From Phycisphaerae bacterium (lineage in GTDB: Bacteria > Planctomycetota > Phycisphaerae > Sedimentisphaerales > Anaerobacaceae): a DNA stretch of 32,103 nucleotides. Under the pieces are notes generated by a model, which saw nothing but the letters and a program-made list of their open reading frames with translations, made no database searches and had not been told where the DNA came from. This document shows positions 25,093-32,103 of this stretch, piece after piece. The translations under genes were made by a program, and so were the position numbers. Numbering within the stretch: position 1 is the stretch's first letter; each line of letters starts with the position of its first letter. The stretch is from assembly GCA_016782755.1 (NCBI GenBank), contig JADHXY010000008.1, positions 1-32,103 on the forward strand, read 5' to 3'.

Positions 25093-25118
25093 GTTCGAAC
25101 ATTTTACGAGTAAATGTT
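25093..25118. repeat. Palindrome and inverted repeat in the EF-G-like gene leader
   Basis: GTTCGAAC at 25093-25100 is a perfect palindrome. It overlaps an inverted repeat, AACATTTTAC (25098-25107) against GTAAATGTT (25110-25118), with one unpaired T. It lies 19 bases upstream of the GTG, just before the Shine-Dalgarno site, and could be an operator or leader hairpin. Chance is also possible. Confidence 0.4.
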
Positions 25119-25281
25119 TTAAAAACTAAATGTTACTACACTAAAAACCCAAAATCCAGTAGTTTTTGAGCATAAACCGCAAAAAGTAATGAAAACTTCG
25201 GCTTCAAAACAAAAAAATGGCATCTATTTATTATTATTTCCGATGTGGTAAACATTTTTCCGCTTTGAAAGCCCATTTCGC

Positions 25282-25310
25282 TGGACATGCACAGATAAAT
25301 TTTATAGAAT
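25282..25310 (+). promoter_or_regulatory. Candidate promoter of the kinase-phosphoesterase-glycosyltransferase cassette
   Basis: TGGACA at 25282-25287 and TAGAAT at 25305-25310 are 17 bases apart, each one mismatch from consensus. A weaker alternative is TTGTCC at 25326 with TATTGT at 25350. The leader would be about 100 bases. Confidence 0.5.
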
Positions 25311-25414
25311 AAACGTTTGTATTTCTTGTCCTGTACTACCCAATTAATTTATTGTAATTTGTTTTGTGTTTTTACTTTTAATGTTTAACGTATTTATTTT
25401 TTAATATCATTCTT

Positions 25415-26278
25415 ATGGCTAACTCAATACTTAACATTGCTGAATTTACTATCTCTCGAAGACTTGGTGTTGGTGCAAGAAGCACAATTTACCTCGCCAA
25501 AGACAACTCCACAAACATGGATATCGCATTAAAACGCGTAATTCACGAGCAACCTGAAGACCACCGCATATTCGAACAATGCAAAACTGAATACCGCACT
25601 GCCATGCAAATAGACAGCCCCTATGTCCGTAAATGCTATAAGCTAAAAAAAATCCGAAAAATGCTCAAGGTCAAAGAAATTCTGCTCTCAATGGAACTGC
25701 TTGATGGTGAAACCTTAGAAAAAAGCCCCACATTGAGCCTGCTGGACATCCTGCTCGTCTTCAGAATGACCGCCACCGGCTTATTAGCAATGCATCAAAA
25801 AAGCTTTGTACACTGCGACATAAAGCCAAATAACATCGTCCTGACCCAAAACGGAAATATTAAAATTATCGATCTCGGCCAAAGCTGCACTATAGGAACT
25901 GTAAAAAAGAGAATCCAGGGAACTCCCGATTACATCGCACCCGAACAGGTACATAGAAAACCATTAGGACCCAGAACAGACATCTTCAACCTCGGAGCTA
26001 CAATGTACTGGGCATTTACCGGCCAGAACATTCCCACTTTAATACCTAAAAAAAACAACAGTCTTACTGACATCGCACCAAAAAAATACTTCCCACCTCA
26101 CGTTCTGCAAAGAAAGATACCATTATCTCTATCAAATCTTGTATCACAATGCGTCAAGGAAGATCCGCTCGAAAGACCGGCAGGAATGAACGATATCATC
26201 AAAAAATTAGATGCGATGATACATGAAATTACCGGTGGAAAATTGAAAAATAATAAAAATGCCGCAAAAAACAATTAA
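25415..26278 (+). CDS. Hanks-type serine/threonine protein kinase, cytoplasmic
   Basis: This 287-residue protein is almost entirely a eukaryotic-like kinase domain. The glycine-rich loop is LGVGARSTIY (17-26), the ATP lysine is Lys40 in IALKRV, the catalytic loop is VHCDIKPNN with Asp135 and Asn140, the metal Asp is Asp153 in IIDLG (for DFG), and the APE motif is APEQ at 175-178 after GTPDYI. The kinase should therefore be active. There is no membrane segment or sensor domain; the C-terminus is a short Lys/Asn-rich tail (KLKNNKNAAKNN). No clear ribosome site precedes the ATG. The coding end overlaps the phosphoesterase gene by 20 bases in another frame, indicating coupled expression. The pairing suggests a reversible phosphorylation module, but substrates are not visible. 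Confidence 0.93.
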   Translation: MANSILNIAEFTISRRLGVGARSTIYLAKDNSTNMDIALKRVIHEQPEDHRIFEQCKTEYRTAMQIDSPYVRKCYKLKKIRKMLKVKEILLSMELLDGETLEKSPTLSLLDILLVFRMTATGLLAMHQKSFVHCDIKPNNIVLTQNGNIKIIDLGQSCTIGTVKKRIQGTPDYIAPEQVHRKPLGPRTDIFNLGATMYWAFTGQNIPTLIPKKNNSLTDIAPKKYFPPHVLQRKIPLSLSNLVSQCVKEDPLERPAGMNDIIKKLDAMIHEITGGKLKNNKNAAKNN

Positions 26279-27107
26279 AACTCTAAAAGATGCTGCAATA
26301 GCCAACACCAACGACCCACTTAGAAAAGGCAACATAATAGAACTGCCAAAGAGCGGGAAGATTGTCCTTTCCGGCGATATCCACGGTAACCAGAGAAATT
26401 TCCAAAGACTTGTCAAATTCGCCGATCTTGAAAACAACTCAAACACCCATCTTATCCTGCAGGAAATTATACATGGCGGCCAACAAGACATAGGCGGCAA
26501 TTGCCTTTCCTACAAACTCCTTCTGCAAGCCGCTGAACTAAAAATAAAATTCCCGCTTCAAGTACATTTTCTAATGGGAAATCACGACACCGCCTTTATT
26601 ACCAAATCAAAAGTCCTAAAAAACGGATTGGAAATGAACATTTCGATTTCTAAGGCTATAGAGAGCGAATTCCAGGATGCCGCTAAAAATATCGAACAAC
26701 AGCTCAGAGACTTCCTTTTCTCTCAGCCGATCGCCGCTAAAACGCATAATCGAATATGGCTCTCCCATTCTTTGCCCGCAAATCGCTACATACAAAATTT
26801 TGACTTCTCCATTTTCAACCGTCCCCTAACCCTTGATGACCTCCAGAAACCCGGCAGCGCCTACACACTAACCTGGGGCAGAAAACACTCACAACAAACA
26901 TTGGACACGCTCGCCGACCTACTTGATGTCGATCTGTTTATTCTCGGCCACCAGGCACAACCCGAAGGTTTTGCAAAACTCGGCGAAAACCTTATTATCT
27001 TAGCCTCCGAACACGCACATGGACACTTTATAAAATTTGACCTCGAAAAAAAATATTCCATTGACGAACTGCTCAATTGCGTTATACCATTAGCATCAAT
27101 AGAATAA
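26259..27107 (+). CDS. Calcineurin-like metallophosphoesterase
   Basis: This 282-residue protein carries the metal-binding motifs of the calcineurin-like family: GDIHGN at 39-44, GNHD at 107-110, SH at 169-170, GHQ at 230-232 and a late His pair in SEHAHGHF (250-257). The second motif, normally GDxxDRG, is changed: the equivalent region reads LQEIIHGGQQDIGG (67-80), with Glu69 where Asp is usual. A helical insertion (about 115-155) lies between GNHD and SH. Relatives include PPP-type protein phosphatases and ApaH-like enzymes. Because it overlaps the kinase gene by 20 bases, I infer it may reverse that kinase's phosphorylation; a nucleotide or polyphosphate substrate is also possible. It has no signal peptide, so it is cytoplasmic. 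The glycosyltransferase gene starts 19 bases after its stop. Confidence 0.85.
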   Translation: MPQKTIKTLKDAAIANTNDPLRKGNIIELPKSGKIVLSGDIHGNQRNFQRLVKFADLENNSNTHLILQEIIHGGQQDIGGNCLSYKLLLQAAELKIKFPLQVHFLMGNHDTAFITKSKVLKNGLEMNISISKAIESEFQDAAKNIEQQLRDFLFSQPIAAKTHNRIWLSHSLPANRYIQNFDFSIFNRPLTLDDLQKPGSAYTLTWGRKHSQQTLDTLADLLDVDLFILGHQAQPEGFAKLGENLIILASEHAHGHFIKFDLEKKYSIDELLNCVIPLASIE

Positions 27108-27126
27108 AATAAATCTGTTCGAAAAT

Positions 27127-28332
27127 ATGGTAATCATTCACTACATAGCCTGGTTAGCAATAATAACTCAAATTGCCTTCACTATAGGCATGATTAACAA
27201 TTTCAAATACACAATCGGACGTTTCAAAAGAAAACGCGATTGGTACCGCCCAAATACCGCACTGATCGTTCCATGCAAAGGTCTGGATCAGGAATTTGAA
27301 AAAAACATCGCCTCTTTCTTTGCTCAGGACTATAACAACTTTTGTCTCTTCTTCGTCGTCGAAGACATAGCCGACCCCGCATACAACAGACTCTGCCAGC
27401 TAAAAGAAAAACTCGCCCACACTTCGCAAGCAAAAGATGTAAAAATTTTAATAGCAGGACACACCCTCACTTCAAGCCAGAAAATCCACAACCTCCTCCA
27501 CGCATATAAAAACATCCCTGACCAGACACAGGTACTTGCTTTTGCTGACTCCGATGTCTGCATAAAAGACTACTGGCTAAAACACATCGTCTATCCGCTC
27601 AGACAGCCAAAAGTCGGGGCAACCAGCGGATACAGGTTGTTTGTCCCCCAAAAAATCAATCTCCCTACGCTTTCCCTTTCAGCCTTAAATGCAAAAATAG
27701 CACAGTTTCTCGGAAAGTCGTTTTTCAACCAGCCATGGGGAGGGTCGATGGCTATAAACGTTGAAACATTTAAAAAAATCGGCCTTGAAAAAATCTGGCA
27801 AAACGCACTCAGCGACGATTATTCGCTCAGCTATGCCGTTAAAAAAGCTCGCTTAAAGATTTTCTTTGTACCCGCCTGCCTTGTCGCCTCTTACGAATCC
27901 ACCACATGGCCAAAGCTCTTTGAATTTGCAAGACGGCAATTCATAATTACAAAAGCATATGTCCCCGCAAACTGGTATTTCGCACTTATATCTACTATAT
28001 ACTCAGTTTTCTGCCTTTGGGCAGGTCTGGCCCTAACTATATACTCAGCTGCTGCACAGCACAGTTACCTACTCACATTCGCAGCACTTACAGCCGTCTT
28101 CTACACAAGCCAACTGATACGCTCAATACTTAGACAAATAGCCGCAAAAACAGTATTAAAAGAAGACAGCCCACACTTTCAAGCCGCCATGATCGCAGAC
28201 ATTATCGCCGCGCCATTCTTCTCGATACTTCTACTTGCGATAATACTTTCCTCCGCAATAGGAAGAACTATCAAATGGAGGGGAATAAAATATAAAATCG
28301 TTTCACCGGAAAAAATCATACAACTCAAATAG
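27127..28332 (+). CDS. Membrane glycosyltransferase, GT2/GT21 (ceramide glucosyltransferase/HpnI-like)
   Basis: This 401-residue protein begins with a membrane helix (about 3-22) followed by a GT-A domain: ALIVPCKGLDQEFEKNIASF at 45-64, FVVEDIADP near 76-84, a DxD-like DSD at 141-143 in LAFADSDV, GGSMAINVETF near 205, and SDDYSLSYAV with Asp230 and Asp231, then ARRQF in the place of the (Q/R)xxRW motif. Two or three helices follow at about 283-330 and 354-385. The layout matches the GT21 family, which glycosylates lipid acceptors such as ceramide or hopanoid-linked substrates. The acceptor here is unknown. It is third in the cassette after the kinase and phosphoesterase, which makes it a possible regulated target; that is inference. 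It ends 45 bases before the convergent fumarase gene. Confidence 0.85.
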   Translation: MVIIHYIAWLAIITQIAFTIGMINNFKYTIGRFKRKRDWYRPNTALIVPCKGLDQEFEKNIASFFAQDYNNFCLFFVVEDIADPAYNRLCQLKEKLAHTSQAKDVKILIAGHTLTSSQKIHNLLHAYKNIPDQTQVLAFADSDVCIKDYWLKHIVYPLRQPKVGATSGYRLFVPQKINLPTLSLSALNAKIAQFLGKSFFNQPWGGSMAINVETFKKIGLEKIWQNALSDDYSLSYAVKKARLKIFFVPACLVASYESTTWPKLFEFARRQFIITKAYVPANWYFALISTIYSVFCLWAGLALTIYSAAAQHSYLLTFAALTAVFYTSQLIRSILRQIAAKTVLKEDSPHFQAAMIADIIAAPFFSILLLAIILSSAIGRTIKWRGIKYKIVSPEKIIQLK

Positions 28333-28377
28333 CCCCCCCCCATGTCAACGTATTAGCTAAATCACATAAAAAAATCG

Positions 28378-29232
28378 CTAAAGAGTCACCGACTTATGAC
28401 GATGCGAATGACACTCTATATTAACCGCTACTGGCAGAGAAGCTATATGACAGGGCACCGCCTCTATCAAAACCCCCAACGCCGTCGTATCTCCACCCAG
28501 ACCCTGCGGCCCCAAACCGAGACTATTTACTTTTGCAAGTATCTCGTTTTCAAGCTCAGCATAAAAAACATCTTTGTTCGGCTCATCGAGCTTTCGCAGC
28601 AGAGCTTTCTTGCTAACAATACAGCACTGCTCAAAATCACCGCCTATCCCAACCCCCACAACAAACGGCGGACATGCATTCGCCCCCGACTCACGAACTA
28701 CCTCAACAACCCAATCTATTATCTCACCCTTCTCTGCCGTCGGGTTAAACATCTTAAACGCACTTTTATTTTCACAGCCGCCGCCTTTGGCCATAAAGCT
28801 TATTTTCAAACCATCACCCCGCATCTGGCTTATGTGAATTATCGCCGGCGTATTAGTTTTTGTATTGACCCTGTCTTTGAGAGGGTCAGCCACAACGCTC
28901 TTACGCAAATAACCCCTCTCGTAACCTCTCTCGACACCTTCGTTAATAGCGTCACTGAGACTCTTGCCGCCACCGCCGCCAAGCACTACCTCGCTGCCCA
29001 ATTCAACAAAAAACACCGCCAAACCCGTATCCTGACAAAGTGGTATTAAATCCCGTTCAGCAATCTCAGCATTCTCAAGCAACTGCCCAAGTATTTCTCT
29101 TGCACCGGAGTCACTCTCTTTTTCGACAGCCTTCTCAATAGCTGCTATTACATCTTCTTCGAGAATGTAACACGCCTCGATACACATCTTCTCAACTGCA
29201 TCAACAATCTTTGTATATTCTATCGTTCTCAA
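28378..29232 (-). CDS. Fumarate hydratase class I, alpha subunit (TtdA/FumA N-terminal-like)
   Basis: This 284-residue protein is the alpha subunit of a two-part iron-sulfur fumarase or related tartrate dehydratase, which interconverts fumarate and malate. The three cysteines expected to hold the 4Fe-4S cluster are Cys66 in LCQDTG, Cys153 in GGGCENKSAF and Cys187 in NACPPFVVGVGIGG. The C-terminus AVNIECHSHRH is also typical. The start is a TTG directly after the stop of the upstream gene (TAATTG), with GGGA close before it, so translation is probably coupled. The matching beta subunit is not adjacent; the downstream neighbour is a convergent glycosyltransferase. Fumarase and L-tartrate dehydratase cannot be separated by sequence alone, so no symbol is given. 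Its operon partners are secreted proteins of unrelated appearance. Confidence 0.9.
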   Translation of the reverse strand: MRTIEYTKIVDAVEKMCIEACYILEEDVIAAIEKAVEKESDSGAREILGQLLENAEIAERDLIPLCQDTGLAVFFVELGSEVVLGGGGGKSLSDAINEGVERGYERGYLRKSVVADPLKDRVNTKTNTPAIIHISQMRGDGLKISFMAKGGGCENKSAFKMFNPTAEKGEIIDWVVEVVRESGANACPPFVVGVGIGGDFEQCCIVSKKALLRKLDEPNKDVFYAELENEILAKVNSLGLGPQGLGGDTTALGVLIEAVPCHIASLPVAVNIECHSHRHKSVTL

Positions 29233-31539
29233 TTATTCCCGGTCTTTCATCAAAATATCGAAAGTTTTATAACTCACATTGCCAGCCGCATCCTTCGCAC
29301 GCAATGCCAGCACATGCTCACCCGACTCAACACTATCAATCCGAACGCTAAATTCTTCTTCTGTCGTATCAAAAACCATATCCTGTGGAAGCAGGTTTGT
29401 CCATTTTTCATTGCTATCGAGCGTATACGCCACTTCGCCTATCGCACTAAACTTATCTACTGCCTTGAATCCCAGAATAACCTCTCCACCCTCAGCCTTC
29501 AAAACTTCTTCGATTATCAACGGCCCAGTATTGTCAACTGTCACAACATCGCTTATCCTGCTGCCAACCATTTTCGTCGCCTCAGAATTACTTCTCTCGT
29601 CACTGGCCGTCACTCGCAGCTCATACCTTCCATCCTCGACCGTCCTGGCATCCCACTCAAAAACAGGTTTTTCAATATCCTCTTCAAGCTCTATCCAGCC
29701 CTCCCTTCCAACCTTCCTGAATTCTATTGTGTAGATCAGCTTATCATTGTTCTTGTCACTCGCCTTGATATCTATTTTGAACAATCCTTCTTTTTCCGGC
29801 TTACCTTCGATTTTCGCTGCAATCACCGACTCAACCTTGGGCGCAAGATTCGGCACCGTATGAGCAACCGCCACCTCCCTTACGACCGCACTTTTGCTGC
29901 CCCTGCCGGCTCTAAATATCAGCTTATACTGACAGAACCTACCCGCAGGGCACCTCAACTGAACAGGCCCCTTAACCGCAATCGGCTCTGTCCATTCTGA
30001 AAAAGACTCATCGTTCACATCGCCAACATTACCACTTCTCGAAGAAACCATTACCTCCGCCCCAGCCGGAATATCTGCCTCTATCTGTAGCTTACCCCAC
30101 TTCGCCGGCTGACCGGCATCGATAAGATCAGACTCATAACTTCCTTCAATCGCCAGATCACCAGCTATCCTGACCAGCTTGGCCGGATTTGCCGTACCAA
30201 TATAAACCGCATCCCCCTCAACAGCCAATGCTGTCAACTGTGCCGATTTATCATCTTCAAAAACAATCCTCGCCTCTTCGCTTGCGATATCAATACCAAA
30301 AAGCTTAGCATCATTACCGCTGCCAACCAGCAACTCGCCGTTTTTTGAAACCATAGTAAAGAAAACCGCCGACTCACCAAAAACATCCGTCACGAACCCT
30401 TCACCACTTATCCGATAAACGACACTTTCCTTCTCAGCATCACGGCCCCTCAAAGACGGCACCTGCGATGACCCGCCGTTAGCTTTATTTTCCTCAACTG
30501 TATTAGCGATATTAAGCTTTATTCCGCCCTCGCCCGTTTGTTCTGTTTTCTTGCCCCCTTTCAAATCGGGCCTTCCACCGCCTTTAGCCGCCCTTGACGC
30601 AAAACTAATCTGCGTATTAACAATATTCGCCGATGTCCCTGCCGCAAAAATTTCACCTTCGCTCCCCCTCACAAGACTGATTATCTCATCCTGATCGCTG
30701 TCATAAACAACCTCTGCATCTTTTTTAGCCGCATCGATCCGATAAACGAGCCCCCTGCTGTCACTTCCGGCGTATATCTTACCGTCATCACCGAAAACAA
30801 CCGACATAATATTCTTGTCACTGCTGTCATAAATCTCCTCGCCATCCTCGCCAAAAGAATTCAGTTTGAAAACCTTACCCTCAGGACCTGTACCTAAAAT
30901 TATATCTCCGTTATATCCGACCGCTATCGAAAAAATATACCTGCACCCATTCGGCTCAAATATTGTCTCTACCTTTTCGCCATCGACCCGAACCAGCCGG
31001 CATCCATCACCGCTAATCCCCGCCAAAACCCGCCCCGCCAAATCCTTAGCCATCGCAAAAATATGCTCATTGGCCAAAATCTCTTGCTGCTCAACTTCGT
31101 TGCTGTCATTAACATCGGCTATCTCTGGTTCGTTACTGTCATTAACATCAGCTGTCTCTAATCCATTGCTGTCATTGACATCGGCTGTCTCAACTTCATT
31201 AACATCCACACTTTCAACCGCAGATTGTGCCCGATAAACCTCTCTGAATTCACCAAGACTGTATTCATAAATACCGCCATTGGGACTCGTACCCAAAAAC
31301 ACACTGCTGCCGCTAACTACGATGGCATTAATACTCCAGACATCCTCAAATTCCTCTTTCAAAACCTCCGCCGCAAGTCCAAGCCGTATAACTCCTTCGC
31401 TGCTTATCACAACATCCTTACTTTTCCCTTTTAACATCTGCTCTGCGCTTTTATGCCTTGTAACCTTACTCGTTACCGCTAAGCTTAAACCTGCTGACAA
31501 AAATATCACTGAACAAAAACATATGAAAAACTTTCTCAT
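29233..31539 (-). CDS. Secreted beta-propeller protein with C-terminal Ig/FN3-like region
   Basis: This 768-residue protein begins with a signal peptide (MRKFFICFCSVIFLSAGLSL, then AVTS). GGAG lies about six bases before the ATG. Residues 65-480 contain repeated beta blades of the form GDDGKIYAGSDSRGLVYRID (about 246-265), with similar units near 70-95, 155-185, 200-225, 395-420 and 430-460, which I read as a seven- or eight-bladed propeller. Two insertions break the pattern: an acidic repeat at 111-151 and a Gly/Lys-rich loop near 320-370. The C-terminal 200 residues look like one or more Ig/fibronectin-like domains (NDKLIYTIEFRKVGREGWIE; TVDNTGPLIIEE; AKDAAGNVSYKTF). No enzyme motif is evident. 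It lies 20 bases after the upstream partial gene and abuts the fumarase gene. I do not assign a function. Confidence 0.8.
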   Translation of the reverse strand: MRKFFICFCSVIFLSAGLSLAVTSKVTRHKSAEQMLKGKSKDVVISSEGVIRLGLAAEVLKEEFEDVWSINAIVVSGSSVFLGTSPNGGIYEYSLGEFREVYRAQSAVESVDVNEVETADVNDSNGLETADVNDSNEPEIADVNDSNEVEQQEILANEHIFAMAKDLAGRVLAGISGDGCRLVRVDGEKVETIFEPNGCRYIFSIAVGYNGDIILGTGPEGKVFKLNSFGEDGEEIYDSSDKNIMSVVFGDDGKIYAGSDSRGLVYRIDAAKKDAEVVYDSDQDEIISLVRGSEGEIFAAGTSANIVNTQISFASRAAKGGGRPDLKGGKKTEQTGEGGIKLNIANTVEENKANGGSSQVPSLRGRDAEKESVVYRISGEGFVTDVFGESAVFFTMVSKNGELLVGSGNDAKLFGIDIASEEARIVFEDDKSAQLTALAVEGDAVYIGTANPAKLVRIAGDLAIEGSYESDLIDAGQPAKWGKLQIEADIPAGAEVMVSSRSGNVGDVNDESFSEWTEPIAVKGPVQLRCPAGRFCQYKLIFRAGRGSKSAVVREVAVAHTVPNLAPKVESVIAAKIEGKPEKEGLFKIDIKASDKNNDKLIYTIEFRKVGREGWIELEEDIEKPVFEWDARTVEDGRYELRVTASDERSNSEATKMVGSRISDVVTVDNTGPLIIEEVLKAEGGEVILGFKAVDKFSAIGEVAYTLDSNEKWTNLLPQDMVFDTTEEEFSVRIDSVESGEHVLALRAKDAAGNVSYKTFDILMKDRE
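31087..31209 (-). repeat. 33-base in-frame tandem repeat encoding ADVNDSN units
   Basis: Within the propeller gene, residues 111-151 hold three consecutive 11-residue units, ADVNDSNGLET, ADVNDSNEPEI and ADVNDSNEVEQ, preceded by a partial unit (VDVNEVET). The DNA copies are similar but not identical. Asp/Asn spacing loosely resembles a calcium-binding loop, but the unit may be simply an acidic linker. Confidence 0.85.
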
Positions 31540-31559
31540 TTTATCTCCATATCGATTTC

Positions 31560-32103
31560 TTAATCTTTATTTATGATGCCCAAAAGTCCATACTCTTCAA
31601 CTCTTATTTTCAAAACCTTCTGGTCAATCACAACACCATCGACCTCGAAAACTTTCTCTTTCCAACCTACCCACGGCTGAGCCCTTAATGTCCTTTTGCT
31701 ATCAGCGAGCACCATCGCAGCCGTACCCGGCAAATCTGGCAGCTCCGCACGCTCCACCCACAAACCGCTTGGCGGCAGCACAAATATACAATAAAGTTTA
31801 TCCCTGCCTATCCCAAGTATTTCGTCAATCGCCCCAACCAAACTGTTGATATTATCCGGAACAAATCTTGCCCCGGCCTTTTGTCTCAAAAAATCCAGGT
31901 ATCCTCTACCGCCTGTCACTATAAGGTCGTATTCTCCACTCTTCAAATCCTCCGGCACCTTGAACCGATATTCAAATTTCCTCTTAGCGCCTAAATACTT
32001 CTCAGTTACCACGGTAACATCGACCTGCTGACCTGGCTTAACACTGCCGTCAGAAACATTAACTGACCATATCCGGCTGGCTATATCTTTTGCCTCAATT
32101 CTA
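31560..32103 (-). CDS. C-terminal part of an unknown protein, possibly SpoIVB/S55-peptidase-like
   Basis: The frame is open to the right edge of the window (181 residues visible), so the start is outside. The visible part reads as beta-rich domains: WSVNVSDGSVKPGQQVDVTV, then YRFKVPEDLKSGEYDLIVTG, a short helical part with NINSLVGAIDEILGI, then LYCIFVLPPSGLWVERAELP and a C-terminal VLKIRVEE. The order 'tail beta domain, helix with a leucine-rich repeat, LPPSG-like loop, ELPDLP' resembles the C-terminus of large secreted SpoIVB S55-type proteins I recall from planctomycetes, but the peptidase domain is not in view and the match is from memory. It lies 20 bases before the propeller gene and probably heads that operon. 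Function is uncertain. Confidence 0.6.
   Translation of the reverse strand, partial: RIEAKDIASRIWSVNVSDGSVKPGQQVDVTVVTEKYLGAKRKFEYRFKVPEDLKSGEYDLIVTGGRGYLDFLRQKAGARFVPDNINSLVGAIDEILGIGRDKLYCIFVLPPSGLWVERAELPDLPGTAAMVLADSKRTLRAQPWVGWKEKVFEVDGVVIDQKVLKIRVEEYGLLGIINKD

Larger units (their letters stand above)
25075..25414. other. Divergent intergenic region (340 bases) between the EF-G-like and kinase genes
   Basis: This AT-rich stretch has no credible gene. It holds the EF-G-like gene's ribosome site and leader, a perfect GTTCGAAC palindrome with an adjoining inverted repeat at 25093-25118, two copies of TAAATGTT (from 25111 and 25127), and the candidate kinase promoter at 25282-25310. I could not identify a convincing minus-strand promoter or a structured RNA. 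Confidence 0.6.

Noticed and set aside
28396-29049. A 217-codon plus-strand frame opposite the fumarase gene
   Set aside because: It is the antisense of a well-conserved iron-sulfur enzyme and is rich in Arg/Thr/Tyr without any family pattern.
30866-31237. Plus-strand frame with repeated LLSLTSAVSN units
   Set aside because: It is the antisense reading of the 33-base acidic repeats in the propeller gene.
1-32103. tRNA, rRNA, CRISPR arrays, insertion sequences, and cobalamin or other riboswitches
   Set aside because: No cloverleaf, array of spaced repeats, transposase frame with inverted ends, or recognisable riboswitch core was seen by eye on either strand. A covariance-model scan would be the decisive test.

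Overview
The window looks like a chromosomal core region of a planctomycete-type bacterium. I infer this from three things: a secreted protein ending in a dockerin-like pair of EF-hand loops, a secreted beta-propeller protein with acidic repeats, and several family-divergent housekeeping enzymes. The base composition leans to AT by eye. The phylum assignment, perhaps Phycisphaerae or Sedimentisphaerales, is an inference and was not tested by search. I see no rRNA, tRNA, CRISPR array, insertion sequence or prophage.

Layout. Positions 1-1278 hold the end of kdsA (KDO-8-phosphate synthase) and a radical SAM enzyme. Next come a small unknown protein, a Xer-type recombinase closed by a clear terminator (1480-2868), a convergent PilZ protein on the minus strand, and a secreted subtilase-like protein with its own sigma70-like promoter (3760-5618). 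aroA and aroC (5762-8401) form a shikimate pair. gpmI follows from a strong promoter. mutL is then translationally packed with a BtuFCD/FecBCD-like metal-chelate importer (10228-14723). A DksA-like protein with a degraded zinc site, YacG and an unknown polytopic membrane protein follow. accA is on the minus strand. tyrA overlaps a purL that carries two PurS-like domains, followed by purQ and a bidirectional terminator. An EF-G-like GTPase lies on the minus strand.

The last third holds a plus-strand cassette of Hanks-type kinase, calcineurin-like phosphoesterase and membrane glycosyltransferase (25415-28332). Convergent to it is a minus-strand operon: the C-terminal part of an unknown, possibly S55-like, protein, a secreted propeller protein, and an orphan fumarase alpha subunit (28378-32103).

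How the genes work together. aroA, aroC and tyrA serve aromatic amino-acid synthesis. purL and purQ supply FGAM synthase. gpmI, accA and the fumarase subunit are central metabolism. The observations most worth a second look are the PurS-PurS-PurL fusion with a separate PurQ, the chorismate synthase that lacks the family's GESHG histidine, the subtilase homologue that lacks the catalytic Asp but keeps His, Asn and Ser, and the overlapping kinase/phosphoesterase pair next to a glycosyltransferase. No multi-gene defence or mobile system is evident. Three genes (tyrA, accA, fumarase alpha) appear to start at TTG, with plausible Shine-Dalgarno sites.
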